Source: Piromyces finnis (lineage: Eukaryota > Neocallimastigomycota > Neocallimastigomycetes > Neocallimastigales > Neocallimastigaceae). Taken from it: DNA of 64,000 bases. Below, one piece after another: positions 43,500-53,734 of this stretch (position 1 is the stretch's first letter; each line of letters starts with the position of its first letter). The DNA lies in assembly GCA_002104945.1 (NCBI GenBank), contig MCFH01000011.1, forward strand, positions 186,001 to 250,000, in the 5' to 3' direction. Both the position numbers and the translations under genes were made by a program. The notes under the pieces are model-generated. The model did no database searches and was not told the DNA's origin. It worked only from the letters and a program-made list of their open reading frames with translations.

Positions 43500-44247
43500 T
43501 AATTTATATTTATTAATTATATTATATTACTATGCTATTTTATTTTATTATTAATCATTTCAGCTGAAGTGCTAGGAAAAATTTATGGTGTTCTTTCAAA
43601 AAGACATGCAAGAATTTACGAAGAAGATTTGAAGGAAGGCACTCAATTTTTCCAAATCAAGTCATTATTACCAGTTATTGAAAGTTTTGGTTTTGCTGAT
43701 GGTAAGTTTATGCATAATAATTAATACAATTAGTTGAAGTTTATAAAAAAATATATTTAAATTCATTTCTTTTTTTTTTTTTTTTTATTCTTTTATTTCT
43801 TTTTTTTTTTTTTTTTTTTTTTGTCTATAAAAAGAAATCCGTAAAAGGACTTCTGGTGCAGCTAGTCCACAACTTCTTTTCCATGGGTAATTAAATGCTG
43901 TATAAATATTTATAAGTTTGATTACACTAAATTTATATTAAATTCTAATATAAATTATATATTAGCTATATTGTGTTAGATCAAGATCCATTCTGGGTAC
44001 CAAATACAGAAGAAGAACTTGAAGATTTAGGTGAAAAGGCTGATAAAGAAAACGTAGCTAAGAAATATATGGACAGTGTTAGAAAGAGAAAGGTAAATAT
44101 ATATATAATAAAAAATTATTTAATGATTTATATTCAGATAAATTAATATTAAAAAATAATTTTATTTCTAATAAAAAATAGGGTCTCTTTGTTGATAAAA
44201 AAATTGTTGAGCATGGTGAAAAACAAAGAACACTAAAGAGTAAATAA
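39055..44247 (+). CDS. EFL1: Elongation factor-like GTPase 1 (EFL1/Ria1)
   Basis: Cytoplasmic EF-2-like GTPase that, with SBDS/Sdo1, evicts eIF6/Tif6 from nascent 60S subunits. Eighteen exons sum to 3264 nt, 1087 aa (yeast 1110, human 1120). GTPase motifs are intact: 'AHVDHGKTTLSD' (P-loop, split by intron 1), 'ERGITMESS' (switch I), 'DSPGHIDFS' (G3), 'FNKIDRL' (G4) and 'FASAIDGW' (G5). After the family's insertion come '[15 protein letters not shown]', '[14 protein letters not shown]', 'AGELHLERCLKDL', '[11 protein letters not shown]', '[11 protein letters not shown]' and the C-terminal '[12 protein letters not shown]', typical of EFL1 rather than EF-2. Intron 7 (40871-40981) is an AT-AC U12-type intron. 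Other introns are GT-AG, one with a short (AAT)n run near 43465. Confidence 0.97.
40871..40981 (+). other. U12-type AT-AC intron (EFL1 intron 7)
   Basis: The 111-nt intron starts with ATATCCTTTT, the classic AT-AC minor-class donor, and ends TTTAC. A branch site ACCCTTAAC (40962-40970) has its likely branch A at 40969, 12 nt before the end. The exons join as T+AT = Tyr, giving '[16 protein letters not shown]', which fits EFL1. The competing GT at 40864 with the TAG at 40985 breaks the frame. Confidence 0.9.
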
Positions 44248-44909
44248 GTTCTTTTTTTAACGCCAGTAAAATGAATAAAATCCTTAAATATTATATAAAT
44301 AAATAAAAAAAATTTTTTTAAAAAAAATTGTTTAATATATAGATAAAATATTTTATAGCATATAAAGTATATAAAGTGAAATTATTTATTAATGTTATAT
44401 TAATTCATATTTAAAATAGCCTCAATGTTTTCATAGTAATTTATAAAACATTAATAATACTTGGTTTGAATGTAAAAAATTATAATTATATTCTTATCAT
44501 TGTTTAAATATATGAAAAAAAGCATCTTTTTTCATAAAAAATATTATTAAAAATATTAAAAATATTAAAAAATTAAACTAAATTAATTATATTAAATATT
44601 TTTAATATTTTGAATCTAAAAAGGTTATCTTAATTAATAAATCTAAAAATTTATTAATTTTAAAATAATAATTTTTTAAATATTTGAAATTAAAAATGAA
44701 ATTTCAATTTTAGTAATTTATATAAAAATAATTAATGTTAAATTACTTAATAGTTAATAACTTATATGAAGAAATTTCAAAATCTCGATATAAAATATAA
44801 AATAGAGATTTTAATAAATATTATATATTAAGAAATTACATTTTCCAAAGTATTTGTTTCTTTTATATATTTGATTCTTTATTATATTATAAATACAAAT
44901 AAAATCAAC
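44248..44909. other. Intergenic between EFL1 and ATG16
   Basis: 662 bp A/T-rich spacer between two genes on the same strand. An 8-bp inverted repeat (AAAATCTC ... GAGATTTT, about 44780-44815) is visible but could arise by chance. No gene is seen. Confidence 0.55.
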
Positions 44910-45787
44910 ATGGAAATAAGCTCGAAAAAATGGTTCGATCATATTATTAATGAATTTGATATAAGAGATAAAAAAAAAAATTACTGTACTGAATATATCA
45001 ATGAAAGTATGTACTTCTAAATGTTTATATATAATTTGAAAAAGTATTTCAAGAAAAGTTTATTTTAATTCACAATTATTTATTATTATCTATTATATAT
45101 TTAATAAAAATTTACAATTTATATAAAAGTCCAAAAATTACAAGAATATCAAGTTGAATGCCAAAGTAATAAAGAAGAAATTACAAAATTAAATGATAAT
45201 ATTAATAAACTTTATATTTCTTTGGGTAAAAAACAATCTGAAATTGAAGAACAAAAAGATATAAATAAACATTTAAATGAAGAATTAAAGGAAAAAAATG
45301 ACATTATAAAATATTTAGAAAATATGTATTTATACTTTCCATGTTATTGTTATTCAAAATAAATGTAAAAGGATTTCTTTAAACTAATTTTTAATTATTA
45401 TTATTATTATTAGGAAAATACAAAATGAAAATGAAATTAAAAAATTAAATCAAAAAGATATTGATAATAAAAATCTTTGTGATAAAAAAAACGATGCTAT
45501 TCAAGTAAAGATAGAAATATATACTCATTTCAATTAAAAATTATAAAATATTATCGGAAATGCTTATATTTAATAAAATATGCATTTTATTATTAAAGGT
45601 TTTGCAAGACGAAATTTTAGCTCTAAAATTAGAATTAACCAAAACAGAAGAAAAAAATGAAGCCTTAAAAAATGAAAATGAAATTTGGGTTAAACAATTG
45701 AAAGATCAAGCGAATAAATTTGCACAACTTTTAAATGAGCAGAATGCTATTGTAGAATCATCAAAGAAACCAAATATTGGAGGGTTT

Positions 45788-45824
<37 letters not shown>

Positions 45825-48037
45825 TATATATATATATATTTGTATTAATAACAATCTTAATATATATTTAAACAATTATTTAATATATTTAAATAGCAAT
45901 TCCAATATTAATTTTAAAACTGATGAGTAAATATTATATAAACAAAATAATTTATAAAGTATTAATTATATATAATATATTATAATATATTATAATTAAT
46001 AATATAAAATAGTGCATTTGGTTCAAACATAACTCATAAAATTGCTTCGAAAATTCCAGTCAATTTGTATAGCAAAATTGTAAATTAAAGATTATTTTTA
46101 GGATTCATTTTTTATAAAATAATTAAATATTTAATATCAAACATTATTATTATTAAATATTTTTAATAGACTACAAATGGACAAGTTAACTGTATGGAAC
46201 TTAGTAATGATGCCAAACATGTACATTTTATTTAATTTTATAAGTGATATTTAAAGACTAAATAAATTATGAGTAGATATTAATAAATTAAATATCAATA
46301 TAAATGAATAGATCTGTGTTGGTATTGATAAAAAATTATTTATATATGAGACTGAAATAGGTACATCAAAAATAAAATATATTTTTTTTATCTATTCAAT
46401 TTATATACATTTTATTTAAATTATATCAATTATTACTAACTATAAAGGTAGGGTAAAGGTATCATTATCTGGTTTAGTAAAAGAAGTGACTTCTGTCTGT
46501 TTCAATTCCAATAATAGTTTAGTATTGGGTACATCATTTGATAAGTCTATAAGAATTTGGAATATCAACGGTTCATCAAAAGTAATTTTATGATTTAATT
46601 AAATATATAAATTCATGAAAAATTAAATTTATATTATATATATTTCTATATTGACTTTATATATATAAGGATGTTTTGACAGGTCATACAAATAAGGTTA
46701 GCGCAGCAAAATTTAGTATTGATAATAATATTGTAAGTTAATCAAAATAAAATATTTTATATTTATATACATATCATATTTAGATTTTCATATTTATTTA
46801 TTTATTTTTAATTTCAATAAATAAGATTTCTTGTTCACAGGATCGTACTATTAAATTATGGAATATTAATTCTGGATCATGTATAATATATTTTTTAAAA
46901 AAAAAAAAAAGAAAAAAAAATTTTTTTTAGCCATTTTCTAAATTTTATCTGTATTTAAATTGAAAAATAGGTGATACATCAATATTTACTCATTCTAGTT
47001 GTAATGATTTAGATTTAATGGATAATTCTGGGTAATATATTAGTTTTTTATAGAAAAATTTACATGATATAGTGATATTAATAATATTTTAATAATATAA
47101 TTATATTGGTATTTAAAGTAATTTGGTGGTTACAGCTCATTTGGATAACAGTTTAAAAATATGGGATATGCATAATAAAAAATTAATACAAGAAATTACA
47201 AATATCCATTCATCACCAGTTATTTCTGTTAAAACTTCACCAAGTAAAATATAATAAAATGTATATATTATATTTTTTAAAATAAACACAAAAATTATTA
47301 ATCATTAATAATTAAATAATATTAAATAGCTGGTAATGAAATATTATCTTTATCAAGAGATAATTCCTTAAAAACATTGGATATCCGTATGTATAATACT
47401 CTATTAACATTCAGGTAATACTTTTACAAGTCAGTTCAATTTTATTTTATTAATTAAAAAGTAATGAAAGTTTTTTAAATACAAACAAAATTCTCTATTT
47501 ACTGACCGAATATTACTTCTAAAATAGGGATGATAATTTACGAACCTTTAATAATTCCCAAAATGCTTGTTATAGGTATATTAAAAATATATATTATTAT
47601 ATTATTTTATTAATGAAAATAATAAAAAAAAATAAATAATTATTATTAATATTTATATTTATTATCATTCAAAGTTCCGATGGTAAATATGCTATTTGTG
47701 GTTCGGGTAATGGATCAATTTATATATTCAACACCTTTACTAATAAGAAAGAAAAAGTATTAAAACAAAGCAGGTAATAATGTCTTATAAATTCCTATAA
47801 TTATTTTGTTAGTTTATTCTGTTTTAGTTTTGCTTTTTATATATGTATTTTTGTTTATTTTTTATATTTTAATAATATATACTAAATTAAACTTCAAATA
47901 AATATTAAAGTACACCAATTATGAAAGTTAAATGGGATCCTACTGGTAAAAGTTCACTCTATACATCAGAATTTAAAAATAATATTATTAATATATGGAG
48001 TGATAAACAGCCATTAAACGGATGGATAGATATTTAG
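44910..48037 (+). CDS. ATG16: Autophagy protein ATG16 with C-terminal WD40 propeller
   Basis: Subunit of the ATG12-ATG5-ATG16 E3-like complex that directs ATG8 lipidation to the phagophore. The N-terminus 'MEISSKKWFDHIINEFDIRD' fits the ATG5-binding helix. A long coiled coil follows ('LQDEILALKLELTKTEEKNE', 'LLNEQNAIVESS'), then a linker and a seven-blade WD40 region: 'VNCMELSNDAKHICVGIDKK', 'VTSVCFNSNNSLVLGTSFDK', 'LTGHTNKVSAAKF', 'DRTIKLWNINSGS', 'SSCNDLDLMDNSG', 'HLDNSLKIWDMH', 'LSLSRDNSLKTLDIR', 'GKYAICGSGNGSIYIF' and 'MKVKWDPTGKSSLYTSE'. This matches animal ATG16L1, not the short ATG16 of yeasts. It has many small exons (44910-45006, 45130-45325, 45414-45504, 45599-45783 and further exons). 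Not every junction was proven; I estimate 500-550 aa. A copia element lies 70 bp past the stop codon. Confidence 0.93.
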
Positions 48038-48106
48038 ATATTATTATAACAAATATAATTAAGTCTAATAATCATAATAATATATTAATAATAATATAAT
48101 AAATAA

Positions 48107-48376
48107 TGTGAACATTTATGGACACATAATTTTATTTATCTATATCATATATTTATTACACACGTGACTATTTTATAAAAACATAAACATGTATTAAAAG
48201 TGTTGTAAACGTAATGTCTACGTGTTGTAGAGAAAGTTATTTTTTATTTATTTTATTTTATTTTTTATGGTCACATGACCTTACATCACATTATATAACT
48301 GTAATATTTACAATGTAACTTTTTCTCTTTGTTAACCTTATTAATAAAATTATTTATTAATTAAATTTATTTTACA
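48107..48376 (+). repeat. 5' LTR
   Basis: Begins TGTGAACATT and ends TTTACA. It holds a TATA-like box TTATATAAC (48291-48299), a CACGTG E-box (48161-48166) and an interrupted palindrome GGTCACATGACC (48269-48280), plausible promoter elements. Confidence 0.95.
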
Positions 48377-48397
48377 GATTAAGAGTCTCAAACTCTA
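48377..48397 (+). other. Primer binding site, likely tRNA-Lys(CUU) internal fragment
   Basis: The 21 nt directly after the 5' LTR are complementary, with about two mismatches, to the anticodon-arm region of eukaryotic tRNA-Lys(CUU) as I recall it (core GAGACTCTTAATC). Annealing would start at about tRNA position 40, as in Drosophila copia, which uses a 5' half of initiator tRNA-Met. The tRNA sequence is from general knowledge, not from this genome. Confidence 0.6.
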
Positions 48398-48462
48398 ATC
48401 AATAATAAAAATTTCTTAAAAAAAAAATTTAAAACAAAATTTTGTGTATTAAAAATTTTAAT

Positions 48463-48943
48463 ATGTCCCAACAATTCATTTTAGCCAATGACCAACGTCT
48501 TCATGGAAAGTCCAACTTTGATACTTGGAGTCTTTTAATCAGCCCCTACTAGACAGGGTCTAACTAGCTACCTTGAACAAGACATAGTTGGAACCATTAA
48601 AGACAACAACTTTGAGATAAACCTTAATCTCAAAGATGAATATAATATGGCTATTATGAGGATTATTGCTGAAGCCGCGGACTACCGTCCTAACAGCAAT
48701 CTTGCGTCTGTTTATAAAACCCTCATTAAGACTACGGGGGAGGACGCCAATACAAGCAGCAACATTAATAACAATGTTGTAGCCGCCAATAAATTGGCAA
48801 ACTTGTCAATTTATAAGGCCGAGATTATATCAGCGGCTGAAAAGCTAAATGCTGATACTTACCTTATGATCATTCAAAATGTGGATGAGAAGATCCTCTG
48901 AGAGATTGGTCATAGTTCCAATAGTTACCAAGTATTCAAAAAG
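48463..48943 (+). pseudogene. Broken gag 5' part of the copia element
   Basis: Starts at ATG 48463 (MSQQFILANDQRLHGKSNFD), matching the usual copia Gag opening with its 'TWSLLI' Trp motif. This frame stops at TAG 48550. The similarity continues in the +1 frame from ~48542 ('LTSYLEQDIVGTIK' onward), so a 1-nt shift is present. That frame then meets an in-frame TGA at 48899, where a Trp codon would fit the helical Gag core, and continues open into the pol frame. Either two recent mutations have disabled the copy, or recoding is used. It lacks any other start in good context. Confidence 0.8.
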
Positions 48944-51900
48944 TTGAATACAAAATACGGTAACGCCAATGCAGACATTGAATACTGGCTAAAGAAGTTA
49001 AGAAAATTACATACAGAAGATGTAAGCAAAGTCAGTAAAACAATCGATAAAATCAAGGAAATCTTCCTTGAGATGTCTGAATTAAAAATGTCCTTAAGTG
49101 AAAGGGAAAAACTAAAATATATGTACAATTCCCTTCCAAGAAGTGTCAAGAACCAAGTAAGTGTAACCTTAGATGAAACTTATGATCAGCTCTATGAGAA
49201 GGTCAAAAGTTATATCAACGCCAAATCCTACTTCGAAGATTGGACCAACAACGACCAAGATGAAGATGACGAAGTTGATGATCCAATGGATGTTGATTTT
49301 GTTAGTAGAGAAAACAAATCAACAAAGAATAAAAGCTACGGTAATAGAAGAAATATAAACAGAAGCCACCGTACCTACTGCCATATCTGTTGTGAACATG
49401 GACACTCTACCGAAATGTGTGAATACAACCAAAAGGCCAAAATGGAAAGGGACCAAAGAAAAAACAACAACAGGGCCTTTAACCAAAGTAAACAAAAGAG
49501 AAATTCACAACAAGGGAGGCAAGTTCACAAGAAAAAACAACAAAAGAAATTCGAACAAGAAGTAGATTTCGTCGAAGACTATGACGATAATGAAAATTAT
49601 GGAATTAACGTAGAATTCGAAGATATCAGACCTCTGACAGAAAGAAATATCTACCTAATTGAAAAGGATGAAGTTACAGAGGAAGACACTCCTAACACAA
49701 AGGATATAGATTATGTGTATGGAGAAAATAAATACGACGAATGGTTCTATGATACTGGTGCCGCCGAACATATCGTTAATAATAAGGACATTCTAGAGAA
49801 CTTCACAGAAGAGCACATTCAACTTAGATGTGCAAATGGAACTACATGTGAATTTAGTGGTTATGGTTCATATGAGTTTAAGGTAAAAGACAAAACTTAC
49901 AAGTTAGAAAAAGTTTTGTACTCAGACAAAGTTAGCAAGAATTTAATTAGTGGTGTAGGACTTGCTAAAGTTGGTTTAAGAAGCATTATAGATATTACTG
50001 ATGATGGAAAAGTCAGGCTTATTTTCAAGGACTCTGAAAATAAAAATATAATGCAAACGTATTCAAATGAATTAAACCAATTTAAAATTAAGCTCATAAA
50101 CATTGATAAAAAGATAAATGAACCATTTATTGCAAATTTTGAAGATGATTTAGGTATATGGCATAAGAGATTAGGCCATTTCTACCAGAAGGATCTGAAG
50201 AAATACCTAAAACAACATAAAATTAAAGTAACTCCTTGCCTAGACTGTAAAATATCTAAAATGAAGAAGTCTCCACATAACAAAACTGTACCCAAAGCCG
50301 GAAGAGTTCTAGAGACTATTCACTCCGATATTTCAGGCCCGTTTAATTCATCCGTCAATAATAAGAAGTATTTTATGACTATGCTGGATGAATACTCAAG
50401 AAAACTCTGGATTTATACTCTCAAGTCAAGGTCTGAGGCACCGGACATTATTATTGAATTCCTAAAGAATGCCAATAATACTTTTGACAAATATAAAGTC
50501 AAAGCATTCAAGACAGATGGTGCAAAAGAGTATAATAGTAGTAAAGTTATAAAATATTGTAAGGAAAACGGTATATCTAAGATAAATTCACCTCCTTACA
50601 TACATGAATTAAATGGTAAAGCAGAAAGAATAAACCAAACAATTCAAAATTCTGCTAAAACGCTTTTATATTGGGCTAAATTATCTGAAGACTTTTGGAG
50701 TTTTGCTGTTAAATATTCTTGTTATATTTACAACAAAATACCACACCAAGGAAACGATAACTTAATTCCTGATGAAGTGTTTACGAACGAGGAAGCCGAT
50801 CTAAAATACCTAAAGGTATTTGGATGCATATGCTACTTTAAGGACTATTCTCTTAAAAAGTCAAAATTCGCGCCTAACTCGAAGGAAGGAATATTTCTTG
50901 GGTTCAGTGAAGCACATCACTCATATATCGTCATGGAGATATGTGGTGATAAACTTAAAATCCACTATTCTAGGGAAATAGAATGCTGTGAAGATAAGCC
51001 GGCACATTATAATTATAAAAATAAAAATATAAACGATCCGTATTTCTCTTTCAATGATTCATATAATATCAATAATTACGACAGAAAGGACCCCTCAGAA
51101 TCATCAAAGAACAACAACAATACGGATACAAATTCAATCATAAATAAAGAAAATAATAACACAGAAAGGACTACTTCCAAGAAAATGGTGAATATCCACT
51201 CCAATAATAATGATGAAGAAGAAATAGAAAAAGAAGAAGTAGAAGAAGAAATGGTTGAAGAAGGTAATAACAACAATATGGACGAGGACCCAGCTTATGA
51301 AAATACCAAATATAAAGACGAAGAGATAACTACCAAAGAAAAAGAAGAAACTAATATAAGGACTAATATTAATTCCAAAATTGAAGAAAATTCAAAAAAC
51401 AATTTAAACAGTAATTTAAAAAGCGACACTCAAACCAATAACAAAAATAATAATTCAAATTCGAAATTTAATAAAAATAAATTTACAAATGACATTTTAA
51501 AAGTTTTAGAAGAAATTGCAAATGACAATTGCAATTTCGAAAAGAAAAATTACAAAATTTCTAATAATATTGACGAAAATAATAAATACCAATATCCTGT
51601 AACTCCTGGTCCTGATTACGTTTGTTATGGTAATACTCTTGCCGACAAAAACAAAAATGAAATCATTAAAAATCCTGAATATTATAAAAATTCTCCTACT
51701 GAATATTCTACCACCGAAAATATTTCCTATACCAAAAATACTGGTGAAAATACTACTGAATATCCTAATACTGATCATAGTGAAAAAAATTTTATTAATA
51801 AAAATTTTTCAAAAATTCAAATTAAAAATGAAGACATTCTATTGGATGATAAACCAAATAATCCACGTCATAATTCTAGCAAAAATTCTAACGTTACACA

Positions 51901-53722
51901 GGATAATTCTACCTACTCTGATAATATTCACATTAATGATACTAAAAATTTAAATTCAAAAATTTCTGATTCTCCTGATATGACACGTGATTCCCATTCT
52001 TATATTTCAGATGACAATAAATCTATGGATGATCCTGATCCAAACTTGGAAGATGAAAATGATATCATGGATGATATCATGGCCGATAAATCTGATGATT
52101 CCTACCATCCTGAAAGAAAAAGGCCTTGCAGTCCTACCTCTCTGAATAATTCCAGTACTCCTAAGAAGCACAAAAACAAATTTATAGCTACCGTTTTTAC
52201 TGATGCTCCCACTACGTACAAAGAAGCTATGTCTTGTACGAATTCTAAATATTGGAAAGCAGCCATTCAAGATGAATTAAATAATTTATATTCTAACAAA
52301 ATTATGTCCCTGGTTAAAAATATCCCAAAAAACAAGAATATTATATCTACCAAATGGGTTTTTGCTGTTAAAAGGGACAGCAATAATAATATTGTACGTT
52401 TTAAAGCTAGACTTGTCGCTAGAGGTTTCTGTCAAAAACAAGGTATTGATTTTGACTTAACCTATTCCCCTACATTAAATATTGACAGTCTAAAATTTAT
52501 TATTGCTATTGCTGCAAAATTTAAGTGGGATATATATCAGCTTGATATAAAAGCTGCCTACCTCAATGCTCCATTGGATACAGATATTTATACCACAATT
52601 CCGCTTGGAGATAGCAACTTTGGGGGAGGATACTGGAAGCTGAATAAAGCTCTCTATGGTTTAAAACAATCAGGAAGACAATGGAATAAAACAATAGATA
52701 AATTCCTGAAAAATAATAACTTTAAACCATTAAAATCCGAACCATGTATTTATACGTTAAAAGAAAATAAATACGTAAAATGTATAATTGGTCTATATGT
52801 AGACGACATGGTTATAATTGGAAAAACAAATACAATAGAGAGAGTAATAAGCAAAATTAAAAGTAAATTTAAAATATCAAATAGCGGCCCTATTAGTTAC
52901 ATTCTAGGAATAAAGATTGAAAAGAAAGGATCCAAATACATTATTTCCCAAGAGAATTACATTAATAATGTATTACAAAGATTTCATATGGAAAACGTAC
53001 GTAGAAGAAATACGCCATGTACAACAACCGACAAGAACACCTCAAATAATAACCAATTTAATAAAACAAAATATAAAAGTGCAATAGGTGCATTAATATA
53101 TCTGTCAAAATGTACAAGACCGGATATAGCGTTTGCAGTAAACAAAGCTGCAAGAAAATCTGAAAATCCAACAGTATCTGACTGGAATACAATTGTAAAT
53201 ATTTTCAGATACATATCTACTACCAAACATTACAAAATCGAATACAGTGGAGAAGGAAAAATACAAGGATACACTGATTCGGACTACGGAGGCGCAGAAG
53301 ACTTTAAATCTACCTCTGGAGGGATAATCCTAATGGGAAATAGCCCAATATGCTGGTTATCCAAGAAACAAACTTGTGTGGCAACATCTACCGCTGAGGC
53401 TGAGTACATTAGTACGTCCATGAATACGAAGAAAATCTTATGGATCAAAAACATGGTGGACGAAATTTTTAATTACAACAAAAATATAACTTTATTCACC
53501 GACAACAAAGCAAGCAAGAAAATAATAGAAAACGGTGAAATAAACACAAAGTTAAAACACATAAATATACACTACCACTTCATTATTGACAACATAGAAA
53601 AGAACAATATAAAAATCGAATATGTAAATACTAAAGAAATGTTAGCTGACCCTCTAACTAAAGATCTACCTGGTCCAAGAATGTTTGATTATACAAATAA
53701 GATATTCTTAAAGAAAATCTAA
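48944..53722 (+). CDS. Copia Gag C-terminus-Pol polyprotein
   Basis: A 1592-codon open frame, which actually stays open from just after the TGA at 48899. In order: the C-terminal Gag helices; a CCHC zinc knuckle 'CHICCEHGHSTEMC' (~145-158); an aspartic protease with 'DTGAAEHIV' (~270); the GAG-pre-integrase HHCC zinc site ('HKRLGH ... CLDCK'); integrase with D at ~462, D524 and E560, the canonical D35E spacing; a long Asn/Glu-rich disordered linker (~700-1060); reverse transcriptase with 'LDIKAAYLNA' and 'YVDDM' (~1283); and RNase H with 'TDSDYGG' (~1442) and 'STAEAEYI'. All catalytic residues are present. It ends 12 bp before the 3' LTR. As in copia elements generally, mature proteins would be released by the internal protease. 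Confidence 0.96.
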   Translation: MNTKYGNANADIEYWLKKLRKLHTEDVSKVSKTIDKIKEIFLEMSELKMSLSEREKLKYMYNSLPRSVKNQVSVTLDETYDQLYEKVKSYINAKSYFEDWTNNDQDEDDEVDDPMDVDFVSRENKSTKNKSYGNRRNINRSHRTYCHICCEHGHSTEMCEYNQKAKMERDQRKNNNRAFNQSKQKRNSQQGRQVHKKKQQKKFEQEVDFVEDYDDNENYGINVEFEDIRPLTERNIYLIEKDEVTEEDTPNTKDIDYVYGENKYDEWFYDTGAAEHIVNNKDILENFTEEHIQLRCANGTTCEFSGYGSYEFKVKDKTYKLEKVLYSDKVSKNLISGVGLAKVGLRSIIDITDDGKVRLIFKDSENKNIMQTYSNELNQFKIKLINIDKKINEPFIANFEDDLGIWHKRLGHFYQKDLKKYLKQHKIKVTPCLDCKISKMKKSPHNKTVPKAGRVLETIHSDISGPFNSSVNNKKYFMTMLDEYSRKLWIYTLKSRSEAPDIIIEFLKNANNTFDKYKVKAFKTDGAKEYNSSKVIKYCKENGISKINSPPYIHELNGKAERINQTIQNSAKTLLYWAKLSEDFWSFAVKYSCYIYNKIPHQGNDNLIPDEVFTNEEADLKYLKVFGCICYFKDYSLKKSKFAPNSKEGIFLGFSEAHHSYIVMEICGDKLKIHYSREIECCEDKPAHYNYKNKNINDPYFSFNDSYNINNYDRKDPSESSKNNNNTDTNSIINKENNNTERTTSKKMVNIHSNNNDEEEIEKEEVEEEMVEEGNNNNMDEDPAYENTKYKDEEITTKEKEETNIRTNINSKIEENSKNNLNSNLKSDTQTNNKNNNSNSKFNKNKFTNDILKVLEEIANDNCNFEKKNYKISNNIDENNKYQYPVTPGPDYVCYGNTLADKNKNEIIKNPEYYKNSPTEYSTTENISYTKNTGENTTEYPNTDHSEKNFINKNFSKIQIKNEDILLDDKPNNPRHNSSKNSNVTQDNSTYSDNIHINDTKNLNSKISDSPDMTRDSHSYISDDNKSMDDPDPNLEDENDIMDDIMADKSDDSYHPERKRPCSPTSLNNSSTPKKHKNKFIATVFTDAPTTYKEAMSCTNSKYWKAAIQDELNNLYSNKIMSLVKNIPKNKNIISTKWVFAVKRDSNNNIVRFKARLVARGFCQKQGIDFDLTYSPTLNIDSLKFIIAIAAKFKWDIYQLDIKAAYLNAPLDTDIYTTIPLGDSNFGGGYWKLNKALYGLKQSGRQWNKTIDKFLKNNNFKPLKSEPCIYTLKENKYVKCIIGLYVDDMVIIGKTNTIERVISKIKSKFKISNSGPISYILGIKIEKKGSKYIISQENYINNVLQRFHMENVRRRNTPCTTTDKNTSNNNQFNKTKYKSAIGALIYLSKCTRPDIAFAVNKAARKSENPTVSDWNTIVNIFRYISTTKHYKIEYSGEGKIQGYTDSDYGGAEDFKSTSGGIILMGNSPICWLSKKQTCVATSTAEAEYISTSMNTKKILWIKNMVDEIFNYNKNITLFTDNKASKKIIENGEINTKLKHINIHYHFIIDNIEKNNIKIEYVNTKEMLADPLTKDLPGPRMFDYTNKIFLKKI

Positions 53723-53725
53723 TTT

Positions 53726-53734
53726 GAGGGGGAG
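53726..53734 (+). other. Polypurine tract
   Basis: GAGGGGGAG directly abuts the 3' LTR and is the expected plus-strand primer. It is one of the most G-rich spots in the window. Confidence 0.9.

Noticed and set aside
48899-48901. In-frame TGA as evidence for an altered genetic code or selenocysteine
   Set aside because: TGA is not used as sense in any host exon read here, and no Sec context is visible; a nonsense change in a transposon is simpler.
51506-51778. Antisense ORFs over the copia linker (51076-51276, 51506-51778, 52007-52270)
   Set aside because: They overlap an intact polyprotein frame, and their compositions are mirror images of the Asn/Glu/Ser-rich linker.
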